A DNA stretch of 64,000 nt from Pseudomonadota bacterium (GCA_018241745.1 JAFEDG010000147.1:38255-102254), one strand, 5' to 3'. Counted from the stretch's first letter, positions 9,119-18,839 are shown. Made by a program: numbers and translations. Notes: generated from the sequence alone by a model not told the origin.

Positions 9119-9586
9119 ATGATCATGGACATGAACCAACGACCCTTCGCAGGCGCGCTCGCCGCCACGCTCGCGGCCGGCACGCTGTTCGGCGCGTACG
9201 CCGGTTACACGGGCCTGGATGCGGACCTCGGGCAGTCCCCCGCACTGCTGCTCGCCACCGTCGCGGTGTTCCTGCTGCCTGCCGTCGTCGCCGTCGGGTT
9301 CCGCGCCGCGCTTACCGCGCTCGCGCAACGCCGCGCCGACGACCTCGCCGCCGCCCACGTGATGACCGCGGTCCTGCCGTTCGCGGCCGAGCCCGTCGCG
9401 GTATCGCTGCCGCTGCCGCTGGTAGCGAGCATCGTGCCCGCGGAGGCGGCCGTGCATGCCGGCGTCGAAGGCGAAGCCGGCGTGATCGCCGACGTGCATT
9501 CGCTGACGGAAGCCAAGGTCGAGCGCCGCCAGCGCGACCGGCGCGCCGCCGAGCGGCGCGCCCGCGAATCGCAGTTCGCGAGCTGA
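9119..9586 (+). CDS. Hypothetical small membrane protein
   Basis: I do not recognise this 155-residue protein. It has two hydrophobic stretches near the N-terminus (about residues 9-25 and 35-60, the first rich in Ala and Gly, the second reading LLLATVAVFLLPAVVAVGF), then a mixed region and a highly charged C-terminal tail rich in Arg and Glu (ERRQRDRRAAERRARE). The start was set at the ATG pair 9119/9125, which follows the ribosome-binding-like GGAGAG at 9112-9117; the frame stays open back to 9059. It stands alone, converging with aceA. Codon use (strong third-position GC) supports a real gene. Function unknown. Confidence 0.6.
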   Translation: MIMDMNQRPFAGALAATLAAGTLFGAYAGYTGLDADLGQSPALLLATVAVFLLPAVVAVGFRAALTALAQRRADDLAAAHVMTAVLPFAAEPVAVSLPLPLVASIVPAEAAVHAGVEGEAGVIADVHSLTEAKVERRQRDRRAAERRARESQFAS

Positions 9587-9590
9587 CGCC

Positions 9591-9605
9591 GCCCGGGAGG
9601 CCGGG

Positions 9606-9606
<1 letters not shown>
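9591..9606. terminator. Short GC hairpin between convergent genes
   Basis: GCCCGG (9591-9596) and CCGGGC (9601-9606) form a 6-bp stem with a GAGG loop exactly between the ends of the hypothetical gene and aceA. There is no T tract, so termination is only a suggestion. Confidence 0.3.
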
Positions 9607-10919
<1,313 letters not shown>

Positions 10920-11031
10920 CGTGCGCTCCGGGTTTTGCCGATCGGGCTCCTTCGCGAGCGGTCACCGAACCATTCGATGCCTGTCGCGACGGAGCCACGC
11001 TAGCAAGCCGCGATGCGCCGCCGCAATGGCT

Positions 11032-11050
11032 TTTGCCGCATAACAGCAAA
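11032..11050. promoter_or_regulatory. Inverted repeat TTTGC-N9-GCAAA upstream of aceA
   Basis: TTTGC (11032-11036) and GCAAA (11046-11050) form an imperfectly spaced palindrome about 115 bases upstream of the aceA start. Further single TTTGC/GCAAA elements occur near 11082 and 11123. TTTGC-type half-sites are known for ScfR/RamB-type regulators of glyoxylate genes in other bacteria; assignment here is a guess. Confidence 0.35.
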
Positions 11051-11126
11051 TAAATTTGTTTGTTTTTCATGCGGTTAGAAATGCTTTGCGCAGAGTGGAA
11101 ATAGCTGCGACCAGAAATGGCGCAAA

Positions 11127-11140
11127 TGCACTGCAGTGCA
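11127..11140. promoter_or_regulatory. Perfect 14-bp palindrome TGCACTGCAGTGCA
   Basis: The 14 bases read the same on both strands and lie about 210 bases upstream of the aceA start in the non-coding region. It could be a dimeric regulator site or chance; no protein is assigned. Confidence 0.3.
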
Positions 11141-11291
11141 GCGTCGCGACGGCTGCCCGCGGCGCAGAGGGACACGCACAGGGGCATGCATCGATGAAAT
11201 GGCGGCCCCGCGGCGCATCAATCCATTTCCGCGCGCCAGAAATGCTTTTCAGCGATGCCCGTGCGTGCTTGGCGTGCTCACGCACCAACGA

Positions 11292-11315
11292 AAAGGGCCG
11301 GTTGCCCGGCCCTTT
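11292..11315 (-). terminator. Rho-independent-like terminator of clpA
   Basis: AAAGGGCCGG (11292-11301) and CCGGCCCTTT (11306-11315) make a perfect 10-bp stem with a four-base loop, 34 bases downstream of the clpA stop. On the minus strand the stem ends in TTTT followed by CG, a short U run. Confidence 0.7.
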
Positions 11316-11348
11316 CGTCGCGACTGCGAGATTGCGTACGGTGACGCG

Positions 11349-13607
11349 CTAGACGGCTTCGGCGACCTCGGGTTCGTCGAACGTCAGCTTGACCTTGTCG
11401 TTGTCGTCGAGGTCGATCGTCACGCGGCCGCCACTCGTGAGCCGCCCGAACAGGAGCTCGTCGGCGAGCGCCTTGCGGATCATGTCCTGGATCAGCCGCG
11501 CCATCGGCCGCGCGCCCATCTGCGGGTCGAAGCCCTTCTTCGCCAGGAACTCCTTCAGCTTCGGCGAGAACGACGGCTCGACCTTCTTCTCGTGCAGCTG
11601 GTTCTCGAGTTCGAGCAGGAACTTGTCGACGACCTTGAGGATGACGTCGTGGTCCAGCGACGCGAACGAGATCGTGCCGTCGAGCCGGTTGCGGAACTCC
11701 GGCGTGAACAGGCGCTTGATCTCGAGCATCTCGTCGCCCGCCTCGCGCTCCGTCGAGAAGCCGATGGTGCTCCTGGCCAGGTCCGCCGCGCCTGCGTTGG
11801 TGGTCATGATGATCGTGACGTTGCGGAAGTCCGCCTTGCGGCCGTTGTTGTCGGTCAGCGTGCCGTGATCCATCACCTGCAGCAGGATGTTGAAGATCTC
11901 CGGGTGCGCCTTCTCGATCTCGTCGAGCAGCACGACGCTGTACGGATGCTTGGTCACCGCCTCCGTCAGCTGGCCGCCCTGGTCGAAGCCGACGTAGCCC
12001 GGAGGCGCGCCGATCAGCCGCGACACCGCGTGGCGCTCCATGTACTCGGACATGTCGAAGCGGATCAGCTCGACACCCAGGCAATACGCAAGCTGCTTCG
12101 CGACTTCCGTCTTGCCGACGCCCGTCGGGCCGCTGAACAGGAAATTGCCGATCGGCTTCGTGGGATTGCCCAAGCCCGAGCGCGCCATGCGGATGGCCGC
12201 GACGAGCGCGTCGATCGCCTTGTCCTGCCCGAACACGACATTCTTCAGGTCGCGGTCCAGCGTGCGCAGCGCGTTGCGGTCGTCCGAGCTCACGTTCTTG
12301 GCCGGGATGCGGGCGATCTTGGCGACGATCTCCTCGACCTCGGTCTTGCCGATGACCTTCTTCTGCCGCGACTTGGGCAGGATCTTCTGCGCGGCGCCGG
12401 CTTCGTCGATGACGTCGATCGCCTTGTCCGGCAGGTGGCGGTCGTTGATGAAGCGGGCCGACAGCTCGGCCGCGGACGTCAGCGCCGCCGGCGCGTACTT
12501 GACGCCGTGGTGCTGCTCGAAGCGCGTCTTGAGGCCGCGCAGGATCTCGACCGTCTCGGCGATCGAAGGCTCGGGCACGTCCACTTTCTGGAAGCGTCGG
12601 GACAGCGCGTGGTCCTTCTCGAAGATCTGGCGGAACTCGGTGTACGTCGTCGCGCCGATGCACTTGAGCGCGCCCGTCGACAGCGCCGGCTTCAAGAGGT
12701 TGGACGCGTCGAGCGTTCCGCCCGACGCGGCACCCGCGCCGATGATCGTGTGGATCTCGTCGATGAACAGGATGGACTTGGGGTTGTCCGCGAGCTGCTT
12801 CAGCACGGCCTTCAGCCGCTGCTCGAAATCGCCACGGTACTTGGTGCCCGCGAGCAACGCGCCCATGTCGAGCGAATACACCTGGTACTCGGCCAGCAGG
12901 TCCGGTACGGCGCCTTCGTTGATGCGCCGTGCAAGACCTTCGGCGATGGCCGTCTTGCCGACGCCCGCCTCGCCGACCAGCAGCGGGTTGTTCTTGCGCC
13001 GGCGGCACAGCACCTGGACCACACGCTCGAGCTCGTGCTCGCGGCCGATCAGCGGATCCACCTTGCCCGCCTTGGCGAGCTGGTTCAGGTTGACGGTGTA
13101 GGCATCGAGCGCACCCTGCGCCTCGTTGCCTTCGCCTTCTTCCTTGCTGTCCGCCTTCTCGTCCTTCTTCTGCGGCGTCTTCGTGATGCCGTGCGCGATG
13201 TAGTTGACGACGTCCAGCCGCGTGACGCCGCGCTGGTTCAGGAAATAGACCGCGTGCGATTCCTTCTCGCCGAAGATCGCGACCAGCACGTTGGCGCCGG
13301 TGACTTCCTTCTTGCCGGAGGACTGCACGTGGAGAATGGCGCGCTGGATCACGCGCTGGAAGCCTTGCGTGGGCTGCGTGTCCGCATCCGAGTGCGCGGC
13401 GAGGCGCGGCGTGTGCTCGGAGATGAAGTCGGCCAGCACGCCGCGGAGCTCGTCGAGATCGACGCCGCAGGCCTTCAGGACTTCCTGCGCGGAGGGGTTG
13501 TCGAGCATGGCCAGCAGCAGGTGCTCGACGGTGATGAATTCGTGCTGCTTCTGGCGGGCCTCGACGAAGGCCATGTGGAGAGAGACTTCCAGTTCCTGCG
13601 CGATCAT
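11349..13607 (-). CDS. clpA: ClpA, ATPase subunit of ClpAP protease
   Basis: ClpA is the hexameric AAA+ unfoldase that feeds substrates, including N-degron proteins delivered by ClpS, into ClpP. The 752 residues contain an N-terminal double Clp_N repeat starting MIAQELEVSLHMAF, a linker rich in Glu/Lys (about 145-165), a first ATPase domain with Walker A GEAGVGKT and Walker B ILFIDEIHT, and a second with GPTGVGKT and VVLLDEIEKAHPE, and a C-terminal D2-small domain. It lacks the ClpB middle coiled coil. The start was placed at MIAQEL because the 17 codons before it are low-complexity and absent from the family. clpS lies directly upstream in the same direction. Confidence 0.97.
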   Translation of the reverse strand: MIAQELEVSLHMAFVEARQKQHEFITVEHLLLAMLDNPSAQEVLKACGVDLDELRGVLADFISEHTPRLAAHSDADTQPTQGFQRVIQRAILHVQSSGKKEVTGANVLVAIFGEKESHAVYFLNQRGVTRLDVVNYIAHGITKTPQKKDEKADSKEEGEGNEAQGALDAYTVNLNQLAKAGKVDPLIGREHELERVVQVLCRRRKNNPLLVGEAGVGKTAIAEGLARRINEGAVPDLLAEYQVYSLDMGALLAGTKYRGDFEQRLKAVLKQLADNPKSILFIDEIHTIIGAGAASGGTLDASNLLKPALSTGALKCIGATTYTEFRQIFEKDHALSRRFQKVDVPEPSIAETVEILRGLKTRFEQHHGVKYAPAALTSAAELSARFINDRHLPDKAIDVIDEAGAAQKILPKSRQKKVIGKTEVEEIVAKIARIPAKNVSSDDRNALRTLDRDLKNVVFGQDKAIDALVAAIRMARSGLGNPTKPIGNFLFSGPTGVGKTEVAKQLAYCLGVELIRFDMSEYMERHAVSRLIGAPPGYVGFDQGGQLTEAVTKHPYSVVLLDEIEKAHPEIFNILLQVMDHGTLTDNNGRKADFRNVTIIMTTNAGAADLARSTIGFSTEREAGDEMLEIKRLFTPEFRNRLDGTISFASLDHDVILKVVDKFLLELENQLHEKKVEPSFSPKLKEFLAKKGFDPQMGARPMARLIQDMIRKALADELLFGRLTSGGRVTIDLDDNDKVKLTFDEPEVAEAV

Positions 13608-13672
13608 TGCCTGACTCCGACTCCGACTGCTTGCACCGGCGGACGATTCCGCCGTCATGCATCAACTGCTTT

Positions 13673-13981
13673 TCAGGTCTCCTCCATCGTGCACTGCAGT
13701 GGGTGCTGATGCTCGCGCGCGATACCGATTACCTGATCGACCTTCGCCGCGGCCACCTCTTGAGTGTAAGTACCGCATACACCCATCCCTTCACGATGGA
13801 CCTGGAGCATGACCTGCGTCGCCTTTTCCCGAGTCATCGCGAACACAGTCTGCAACACGACGACGACAAAGTCCATCGGCGTGTAATCATCGTTCAGCAG
13901 CAGAACCTTGTATAGCGGCGGCGGTTTCGCGCGGACTTTTTCCGCTTCGAGCGTGTTGCCGGCGTGCTCCCGGGCGGTCAT
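13673..13981 (-). CDS. clpS: ClpS, ClpA adaptor for N-end-rule substrates
   Basis: ClpS binds N-terminal Leu, Phe, Tyr or Trp of substrates and docks them to the ClpA N-domain. The 102-residue product has a flexible N-terminal extension and the core [18 protein letters not shown], then [34 protein letters not shown] and the C-terminal HPLQCTMEE, all signature segments of the family, with the pocket residues N-D-D-Y-T-P-M present. ATG 13981 begins MTAREHAG; the frame stays open upstream but without homology. It precedes clpA by 65 bases and is divergent from the cold-shock gene. Confidence 0.97.
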   Translation of the reverse strand: MTAREHAGNTLEAEKVRAKPPPLYKVLLLNDDYTPMDFVVVVLQTVFAMTREKATQVMLQVHREGMGVCGTYTQEVAAAKVDQVIGIAREHQHPLQCTMEET

Positions 13982-14070
13982 TGCGGCCTGGCGGTCTCGG
14001 GTGAGATGGGGACTATGTTTGACGAACGCAACAGTTTTATCAAGACGCGCCGACGCGCCTGCGCCGTGGC

Positions 14071-14100
14071 TTGACGGCTGCCCGCGGTTCCGCGTAAAAA
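14071..14100 (+). promoter_or_regulatory. Promoter of the cold-shock gene
   Basis: TTGACG (14071-14076) and TAAAAA (14095-14100) are 18 bases apart. Transcription from here would give a leader of about 40 bases before the start codon at 14147, much shorter than the leader of E. coli cspA. Confidence 0.45.
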
Positions 14101-14146
14101 ATCGAGCGTTTGTCCCCCGTTCACAAACTTGTGAGGTACACGTTTT

Positions 14147-14350
14147 ATGGCAACCGGAACCGTCAAGTGGTTCAACGACGCGAAGGGCTTCGGCTTCATT
14201 ACGCCGGATGACGGCGGCGAGGACCTGTTCGCGCACTTCTCGGCGATCAACATGCAGGGCTTCAAGACGCTGAAGGAGGGACAGAAGGTTTCGTTTGAAG
14301 TCACGCAGGGACCCAAGGGGAAGCAGGCATCGAACATCCAGGCGGTATGA
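14147..14350 (+). CDS. Cold-shock domain protein (CspA family)
   Basis: This 67-residue single-domain nucleic-acid chaperone binds single-stranded RNA and DNA. RNP1 (KGFGFITPD) and RNP2 (LFAHFSAI) motifs are intact, with the aromatic patch W11, F12, F18, F20, F31, F34. The protein starts [17 protein letters not shown]. It is a monocistronic gene with its own promoter and a strong terminator, divergent from clpS, a common betaproteobacterial layout. A purine-rich GTGAGG precedes the ATG. Whether it is cold-induced cannot be told; the short leader argues against a CspA-like thermosensor. Confidence 0.96.
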   Translation: MATGTVKWFNDAKGFGFITPDDGGEDLFAHFSAINMQGFKTLKEGQKVSFEVTQGPKGKQASNIQAV

Positions 14351-14413
14351 CCAGTGTACGCTCGCCGGCCCCGCGCTCCTGAATCCCGGCGTGCGGCAGG
14401 CGGTAGCGTCCGC

Positions 14414-14438
14414 AGGGCCCGCGACGCGGGCCCTTTTT
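14414..14438 (+). terminator. Terminator of the cold-shock gene
   Basis: AGGGCCCG (14414-14421) pairs with CGGGCCCT (14427-14434) around a CGACG loop and is followed by TTTT, a good intrinsic terminator about 65 bases after the stop codon. Confidence 0.8.
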
Positions 14439-14519
14439 GTTGGCTGAATGCCCCGCGGCGGCCGTGCCCCACCGCATGTATGTAAGCCCATACTCCGTTC
14501 ATATCGGCGATCCGACGCC

Positions 14520-15152
14520 ATGCCCGATGCCTGGATCCTCAACAAGCCGTACGGCGTCCTGTGCCAATTCAGCGCGTCGGGCGCCCGCGCGACGCTGGCC
14601 GACTATGTCCACGTGCCCGACGTATATCCGGCGGGGCGGCTGGATGCGGACAGCGAAGGGCTCGTCGTGCTGACCGCCGACGGCCCGTTGCAGGCGCGGC
14701 TCGCCCACCCGCGCCACAAGGTGGCCAAGACCTACTACGTGCAGGTGGAGGGGACGCCCGGACCGGAGGCGCTGGACCGGCTCGCCCGCGGCGTCGAGCT
14801 CGCCGGCTTCGTGACGCAGCCGGCGGAGGCCGCGGTGATCGCCGAACCGCACGGCCTGTGGCCGCGCACGCCGCCGATCCGCGCGCGGCGCGCGATTCCC
14901 ACGGCCTGGCTGGCGCTGACGTTGCGTGAAGGGAAGAATCGCCAGGTGCGGCGCATGACTGCAGCCGTCGGCCTGCCGACGCTGCGCCTGGTGCGCTGGC
15001 GCGTCGGCGACTGGACGCTCGACGGTCTCGCGCCGGGCGAGGTCCGCAAAGTGCGCGTGTTACCATTTGTTCCCTCTGGCGCCTCGCCGCGCGCTTCCGC
15101 GCCGGCCCCGTTCGCGCGCCGCCCCCGCAGTTCCCGTATGCCGCAACGATGA
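14520..15152 (+). CDS. rluE: 23S rRNA pseudouridine synthase, RsuA/RluB/RluE type
   Basis: This 210-residue enzyme isomerises a uridine in ribosomal RNA. It lacks the S4 domain and starts almost directly at the catalytic domain ([13 protein letters not shown]), the layout of RluE, which modifies U2457 of 23S rRNA. The catalytic motif is [14 protein letters not shown] with the nucleophilic aspartate at D42; the C-terminal [11 protein letters not shown] and [14 protein letters not shown] segments are typical. The start at 14520 was chosen because upstream codons show no homology. The last 25 residues are a Pro/Ala/Arg-rich tail of low complexity. The stop overlaps the start of pcnB by 4 bases. 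Confidence 0.9.
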   Translation: MPDAWILNKPYGVLCQFSASGARATLADYVHVPDVYPAGRLDADSEGLVVLTADGPLQARLAHPRHKVAKTYYVQVEGTPGPEALDRLARGVELAGFVTQPAEAAVIAEPHGLWPRTPPIRARRAIPTAWLALTLREGKNRQVRRMTAAVGLPTLRLVRWRVGDWTLDGLAPGEVRKVRVLPFVPSGASPRASAPAPFARRPRSSRMPQR

Positions 15153-16531
15153 TCCGACGCCTGCTCGCGCGCCTGATGCCGGGCCGGCCGGCGGCAAAGC
15201 CGCGCGTTTTCGGTCCCGACAAGCACTCGATCCGCCGCAGCCAGCTCTCCGCCGGCGCGCGCAGCGTCACGCGCAAGCTGCACGAGGCGGGCTTCGAGGC
15301 GTTCATCGTCGGCGGCGCCGTACGCGACCTGCTGCTGGGCATCGAGCCCAAGGACTTCGACATCGCGACCAACGCGACGCCGGAGCAGGTGAAGCCGCTG
15401 TTCCGCCGCGCATTCATCATCGGCCGGCGCTTCCGCCTCGTGCACGTGCACGCGGGCGCCGAGGTGCTCGAGGTGTCGACGTACCGCGCCGCGCAGACGG
15501 GCGAGGACGCGACGGACGAGCACGGGCGCCTCCTGTCCGACAACGTGTACGGCACGCAGGCCGACGACGCGCGCCGCCGCGACTTCACCGCCAACGCGCT
15601 GTACTTCGACCCCGAGACCGAGACGATCGTCGACTACGTCGGCGGCGTCGCCGACGTCCGCGCGCGGCGCCTGAAGCTGATCGGGCCGCCGGTGACGCGC
15701 TTTCGCGAGGACCCGGTGCGGATGCTGCGCGCCGTGCGGCTTGCGGCCAAGCTGTCGCTCGCGATCGAGCCCAAGACGGCCGCGCCGATCGCGAAGCTCG
15801 CGCCGCTGATCCAGAACGTGCCGCCGGCGCGGCTGTTCGACGAGATGCAGAAGCTGCTGCTGTCCGGACACGCGGCGGAGACGCTGAAGAGCCTGCGCGC
15901 GCACGGGCTTGCGCACGGCCTGCTGCCGCTGCTCGACGTGATCCTCGAGCAGCCGCTCGGCACGCGCTTCATCGACGCGGCGCTCGCCAACACCGATGCG
16001 CGCGTGCGCGCCGACAAGGGCGTGTCGCCGGCGTTCCTGTTCGCCACGCTGCTGTGGCACGAGGTGCTGGTCACGTGGAACGCGCGCAAGGCCAAGGGCG
16101 AGAAGCCGCTGCCGGCGCTGTTCGAGGCGATGGACAGCGTGCTCGAGGCGCAGGCGGCGCGCATCGCGATCCCGCGCCGCTTCGAGGCGACGATCAAGGA
16201 GATCTGGTCGCTGCAGCCGCGCTTCGAGCAACGCGCGGGCACCCGACCGTACCGGCTCGCCGAGCATCCGCGCTTCCGCGCCGCCTACGACTTCCTGCTG
16301 CTGCGTGCGGAAAGCGGCGAGGTGCCGCAGGCGCTCGCCGACTGGTGGACGCGCTTCGAGTCCGCCGGCCCGGACGAGCGCGAGGCGATGCTGAAGCCCG
16401 ACGAGGCGCCGGCGCGCAAGCGCCGCCGCTCGCGCAGCCGCGGCCGCAAGCGCAGCGCCGACAGCGACGGCGGCGCGGGCGATGCGCCCGCCGACGGCGA
16501 CGCACAGGACCAGGCCGACCACGCCGACTGA
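15149..16531 (+). CDS. pcnB: Poly(A) polymerase I
   Basis: PcnB adds poly(A) tails to RNA 3' ends and so promotes decay. The 460 residues comprise a class II nucleotidyltransferase head with GGAVRDLLLG, the catalytic DFDIATNA pair and FRLVHVH, an RNA-binding region with RRRDFTANALYFDP and EDPVRMLRAVRLAAKL, and a basic C-terminal tail (RKRRRSRSRGRKR) typical of PcnB and absent from tRNA CCA-adding enzymes. The order rluE-pcnB-folK-kinase with overlapping ends indicates an operon; pcnB-folK linkage is widespread in betaproteobacteria. A CCA-adding enzyme of the same superfamily must exist elsewhere if the tRNA-Thr reported here needs its end added. Confidence 0.95.
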   Translation: MIRRLLARLMPGRPAAKPRVFGPDKHSIRRSQLSAGARSVTRKLHEAGFEAFIVGGAVRDLLLGIEPKDFDIATNATPEQVKPLFRRAFIIGRRFRLVHVHAGAEVLEVSTYRAAQTGEDATDEHGRLLSDNVYGTQADDARRRDFTANALYFDPETETIVDYVGGVADVRARRLKLIGPPVTRFREDPVRMLRAVRLAAKLSLAIEPKTAAPIAKLAPLIQNVPPARLFDEMQKLLLSGHAAETLKSLRAHGLAHGLLPLLDVILEQPLGTRFIDAALANTDARVRADKGVSPAFLFATLLWHEVLVTWNARKAKGEKPLPALFEAMDSVLEAQAARIAIPRRFEATIKEIWSLQPRFEQRAGTRPYRLAEHPRFRAAYDFLLLRAESGEVPQALADWWTRFESAGPDEREAMLKPDEAPARKRRRSRSRGRKRSADSDGGAGDAPADGDAQDQADHAD

Positions 16532-16535
16532 CGCC

Positions 16536-17051
16536 GTGGCACGCGCGTACGTGGGCCTCGGCAGCAACCTCGCGCATCCGCGTCGCCAGCTCGCCGCGGC
16601 CGTGCGCCGCTTGCGCGGATTGCCGCGCACGCGGGTCGTGCAGGTGTCGCCCAATTTCGTGACCGCGCCCGTCGACTCGTTCGCGGCCGACGGCACGCCC
16701 GCGCCCGACTACGTCAACGCGGTGGCGGAACTCGCGACCACGCTGGCGCCGCGCGCGCTGCTCGCCGCGCTCGCGCGGATCGAGCGCCGGCAGGGCCGGA
16801 TGCGCGTGCCGGGCACCCGCAACCGCCCGCGGACGCTGGACCTCGATTTGCTACTATTCGACGCACGCCGCCTGCGGCAGCCGACGCTGACGCTGCCGCA
16901 TCCGCGCATGCACCAGCGTGCGTTCGTGCTGGTGCCGCTCGCGTCGATCGCGCCGCACGCGCGGATCCCGGGCATCGGCCTCGCGAGCCGCGCACGCCGC
17001 GCGACGCGCGGCCAGCCGATCCGCCGCACGCGCACCGCACCGTCACGCTGA
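16536..17051 (+). CDS. folK: 6-hydroxymethyl-7,8-dihydropterin pyrophosphokinase
   Basis: FolK transfers pyrophosphate from ATP to 6-hydroxymethyl-dihydropterin, the step before dihydropteroate synthase in folate synthesis. The 171 residues begin VARAYVGLGSNL, and the ATP/metal motif RTLDLDLLLFD and the pterin-side LPHPRMHQRAFVLVPL are intact. The start is GTG at 16536, four bases after the pcnB stop; an ATG further upstream lies inside pcnB and is not homologous. The C-terminus has about 20 extra Arg-rich residues (RARRATRGQPIRRTRT). The folE2 gene of the same pathway is also in the window. Confidence 0.93.
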   Translation: MARAYVGLGSNLAHPRRQLAAAVRRLRGLPRTRVVQVSPNFVTAPVDSFAADGTPAPDYVNAVAELATTLAPRALLAALARIERRQGRMRVPGTRNRPRTLDLDLLLFDARRLRQPTLTLPHPRMHQRAFVLVPLASIAPHARIPGIGLASRARRATRGQPIRRTRTAPSR

Positions 17052-17065
17052 GCGCCCTACGCCGC

Positions 17066-17713
17066 ATGGACCTCGCCGCTTCCCATTACATCGTCGTCGA
17101 AGGGCCGATCGGCGCCGGCAAGACCAGCCTCGCGCGCGAGCTCGCGCTGCACCTGCGCGCCGACACGCTGCTGGAGAAGCCCGAGGACAACCCGTTCCTC
17201 GCGCGCTTCTACGCGGACATGCCCCGCTACGCGCTGCCCGCGCAACTCACGTTCCTGTTCCAGCGTGCGGACCAGCTCCGCGCGCTCGCGCAGATGGACA
17301 TGTTCCGGCGGCCGACGGTCGCCGACTTCCTGCTCGACAAGGACCCGCTGTTCGCGCGGCTCAACCTCAACGACGACGAGTACGCGCTGTACGACAAGGT
17401 TTTCCAGCACCTGAAGCCGCAGACGCCGACGCCGGACCTCGTCATCTACCTGCAGGCGCCCGTCGGCACGCTGTCCGAGCGCGTGCAGCGCCGCGGCGTC
17501 GACTACGAGCGCACGATGCCCGCCGACTACCTCGCGCGGCTTGCCGAAGGCTATACGCGGTTCTTCTACCAGTACGACGAAGCACCGGTGCTGATCGTCA
17601 ACAGCGAGCGGCTCAACTTCGTCGCCAACCCGGACCATTTCTCGCTGCTGCTCGCGCGGATCGCGGGCATGCGGTCGCGGCGCGAATTCTTCAATCTCGG
17701 CGCCGGCGGCTGA
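17066..17713 (+). CDS. Deoxynucleoside kinase (dNK/dGK-like)
   Basis: This 215-residue P-loop kinase phosphorylates deoxynucleosides in salvage. The Walker A motif GPIGAGKTS is at residues 13-21, followed by the substrate-binding E37 region (EKPEDNPF), the FLFQRADQL helix, and the lid-like RRGVDYERTM. The family (COG1428) includes deoxyadenosine and deoxyguanosine kinases. It follows folK by 14 bases. In many betaproteobacteria the next genes are panB and panC; here that place is taken by an orphan periplasmic binding protein. Confidence 0.9.
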   Translation: MDLAASHYIVVEGPIGAGKTSLARELALHLRADTLLEKPEDNPFLARFYADMPRYALPAQLTFLFQRADQLRALAQMDMFRRPTVADFLLDKDPLFARLNLNDDEYALYDKVFQHLKPQTPTPDLVIYLQAPVGTLSERVQRRGVDYERTMPADYLARLAEGYTRFFYQYDEAPVLIVNSERLNFVANPDHFSLLLARIAGMRSRREFFNLGAGG

Positions 17714-17798
17714 CCCGCGCCGCGGCCGCGCCCGTCATCGTCGTGCCATGATCGCGGCCGCATACTCATCGGTTCGCCCCAACGTCCCCGGTATCCCG

Positions 17799-18797
17799 AT
17801 GCCCCAATCGCTTTCCACGTTCGCCCGCGCCGTGCTGCTCGCGATCGTCGCCGTTGCTGCCTGGCCGACGCACGCGCAACCCGCCGCGCCATCGCCTGCC
17901 TCCTACCCGTCGCGACCGGTCAAGCTCGTCGTGCCGTTCCCGCCGGGCGCGGGCACGGACACGGTGGCGCGCTATGTCGCGCAGAAGCTCGGTGACTCCT
18001 TGGGCCAGCCGGTCGTCATCGAGAATCGCACCGGCGCCGGCGGCGCGATCGGTGCCGCCGAGGTCGCGAAGGCCGATGCGGACGGCTACACGCTGCTGTT
18101 CGTCGCGTCGCCGTTCACGACCGTCGCGGCGTCGACGCGCAATCCCGGCTACGACCCGCTCACCCAGTTCACGCCGGTGGCGGCGATCGCCGAGGGTCCG
18201 CTCGCGTTCGTCGTCGCGACGACGGTGCCCGTGTCGTCGCTCAGCGAATTCATCGCGCTCGCGCGGCGCGAGCCTGGCAAGCTCAACTACGGGTCCGCGG
18301 GCACCGGCAGCGTCAACCACCTGGCGCTCGAGCTGTTCAACGCGCGCACGGGTGCCAGCGTCGTGCACGTGCCATACCGCGGCATCGCCGACGCGACCAA
18401 GGACCTGATGGCCGGCCAGATCCAGGCGATGACGGCGTCGATCCCGGCGACGCTGCCGCAACGCGCGGCCGGCAAGGTGAAAGTGCTCGCGGTCACGGGC
18501 CACAAGCGCGTCGCGCAGATGCCGGACGTGCCCGCATGGAGCGAACAGGGCGTCCGCGACGCCGAAGTCATCAACTACTGGGGCATCGTCGCGCCACGCG
18601 GCACCGATCCCGAGATCGTCGCGCGACTCAACCGTGCGGTGAACCGGCTGCTCGCGGAGCCCGCGGTGCGCGAGCGGCTCGAACGCGAAGGCGTCGAGCT
18701 CACGATGGGGCCGCCCGATACGCTCGGCCGGACGCTCAACGCGGACCTGGCACGCTGGCAGAAGTTGATCAGCGACGCGCACCTCGCGTTCGACTGA
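17799..18797 (+). CDS. TctC/Bug-family periplasmic solute-binding protein
   Basis: This 332-residue exported protein belongs to the Bug (Bordetella uptake gene) family of tripartite tricarboxylate transporter receptors. A signal peptide spans about residues 1-27 (ending AWPTHAQ). The mature domain begins YPSRPVKLVVPFPPGAGTD, and the GAGGAIGAAEVAKADADGYTLL, NYGSAGTGSVNHLALELF and HVPYRGIADATKDL segments are all family hallmarks. Start at 17799 gives a normal signal peptide; ATG 17748 would add 17 residues. No tctA/tctB membrane genes are adjacent, so it is an orphan receptor, as are most of the many Bug paralogues in Burkholderiales. Ligand unknown. Confidence 0.93.
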   Translation: MPQSLSTFARAVLLAIVAVAAWPTHAQPAAPSPASYPSRPVKLVVPFPPGAGTDTVARYVAQKLGDSLGQPVVIENRTGAGGAIGAAEVAKADADGYTLLFVASPFTTVAASTRNPGYDPLTQFTPVAAIAEGPLAFVVATTVPVSSLSEFIALARREPGKLNYGSAGTGSVNHLALELFNARTGASVVHVPYRGIADATKDLMAGQIQAMTASIPATLPQRAAGKVKVLAVTGHKRVAQMPDVPAWSEQGVRDAEVINYWGIVAPRGTDPEIVARLNRAVNRLLAEPAVRERLEREGVELTMGPPDTLGRTLNADLARWQKLISDAHLAFD

Positions 18798-18805
18798 CCC
18801 GGACG

Positions 18806-18839
18806 CGGCCCGGCACGCAAGCCTTCGCGCGCCGGGCCG
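18806..18839. terminator. GC hairpin between convergent genes
   Basis: CGGCCCGGC (18806-18814) and GCCGGGCCG (18831-18839) form a perfect 9-bp stem with a 16-base loop, between the TctC gene and the convergent methyltransferase. The following TTCGTC is a poor U tract on the plus strand. Confidence 0.45.

Larger units (their letters stand above)
10920..11348. other. Regulatory intergenic region upstream of aceA and downstream of clpA
   Basis: This 429-base gap has a local AT-rich stretch (about 11030-11110) that stands out in a very GC-rich genome, two inverted repeats, several TTTGC/GCAAA elements and the clpA terminator near its right end. A 98-codon open frame on the plus strand across it has no recognisable protein character and I do not call it a gene. 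Confidence 0.6.

Noticed and set aside
11056..11352. 98-codon plus-strand frame in the aceA-clpA gap
   Set aside because: It crosses the clpA terminator and the palindromes, has no homology I recognise and no ribosome-binding site.
11136..13709. Long plus-strand frame opposite clpA
   Set aside because: Same shadow effect; no recognisable protein, and clpA on the minus strand is fully supported by its AAA+ motifs.
15149..16531. tRNA CCA-adding enzyme for the nucleotidyltransferase
   Set aside because: The long basic C-terminal tail and linkage to folK indicate poly(A) polymerase.
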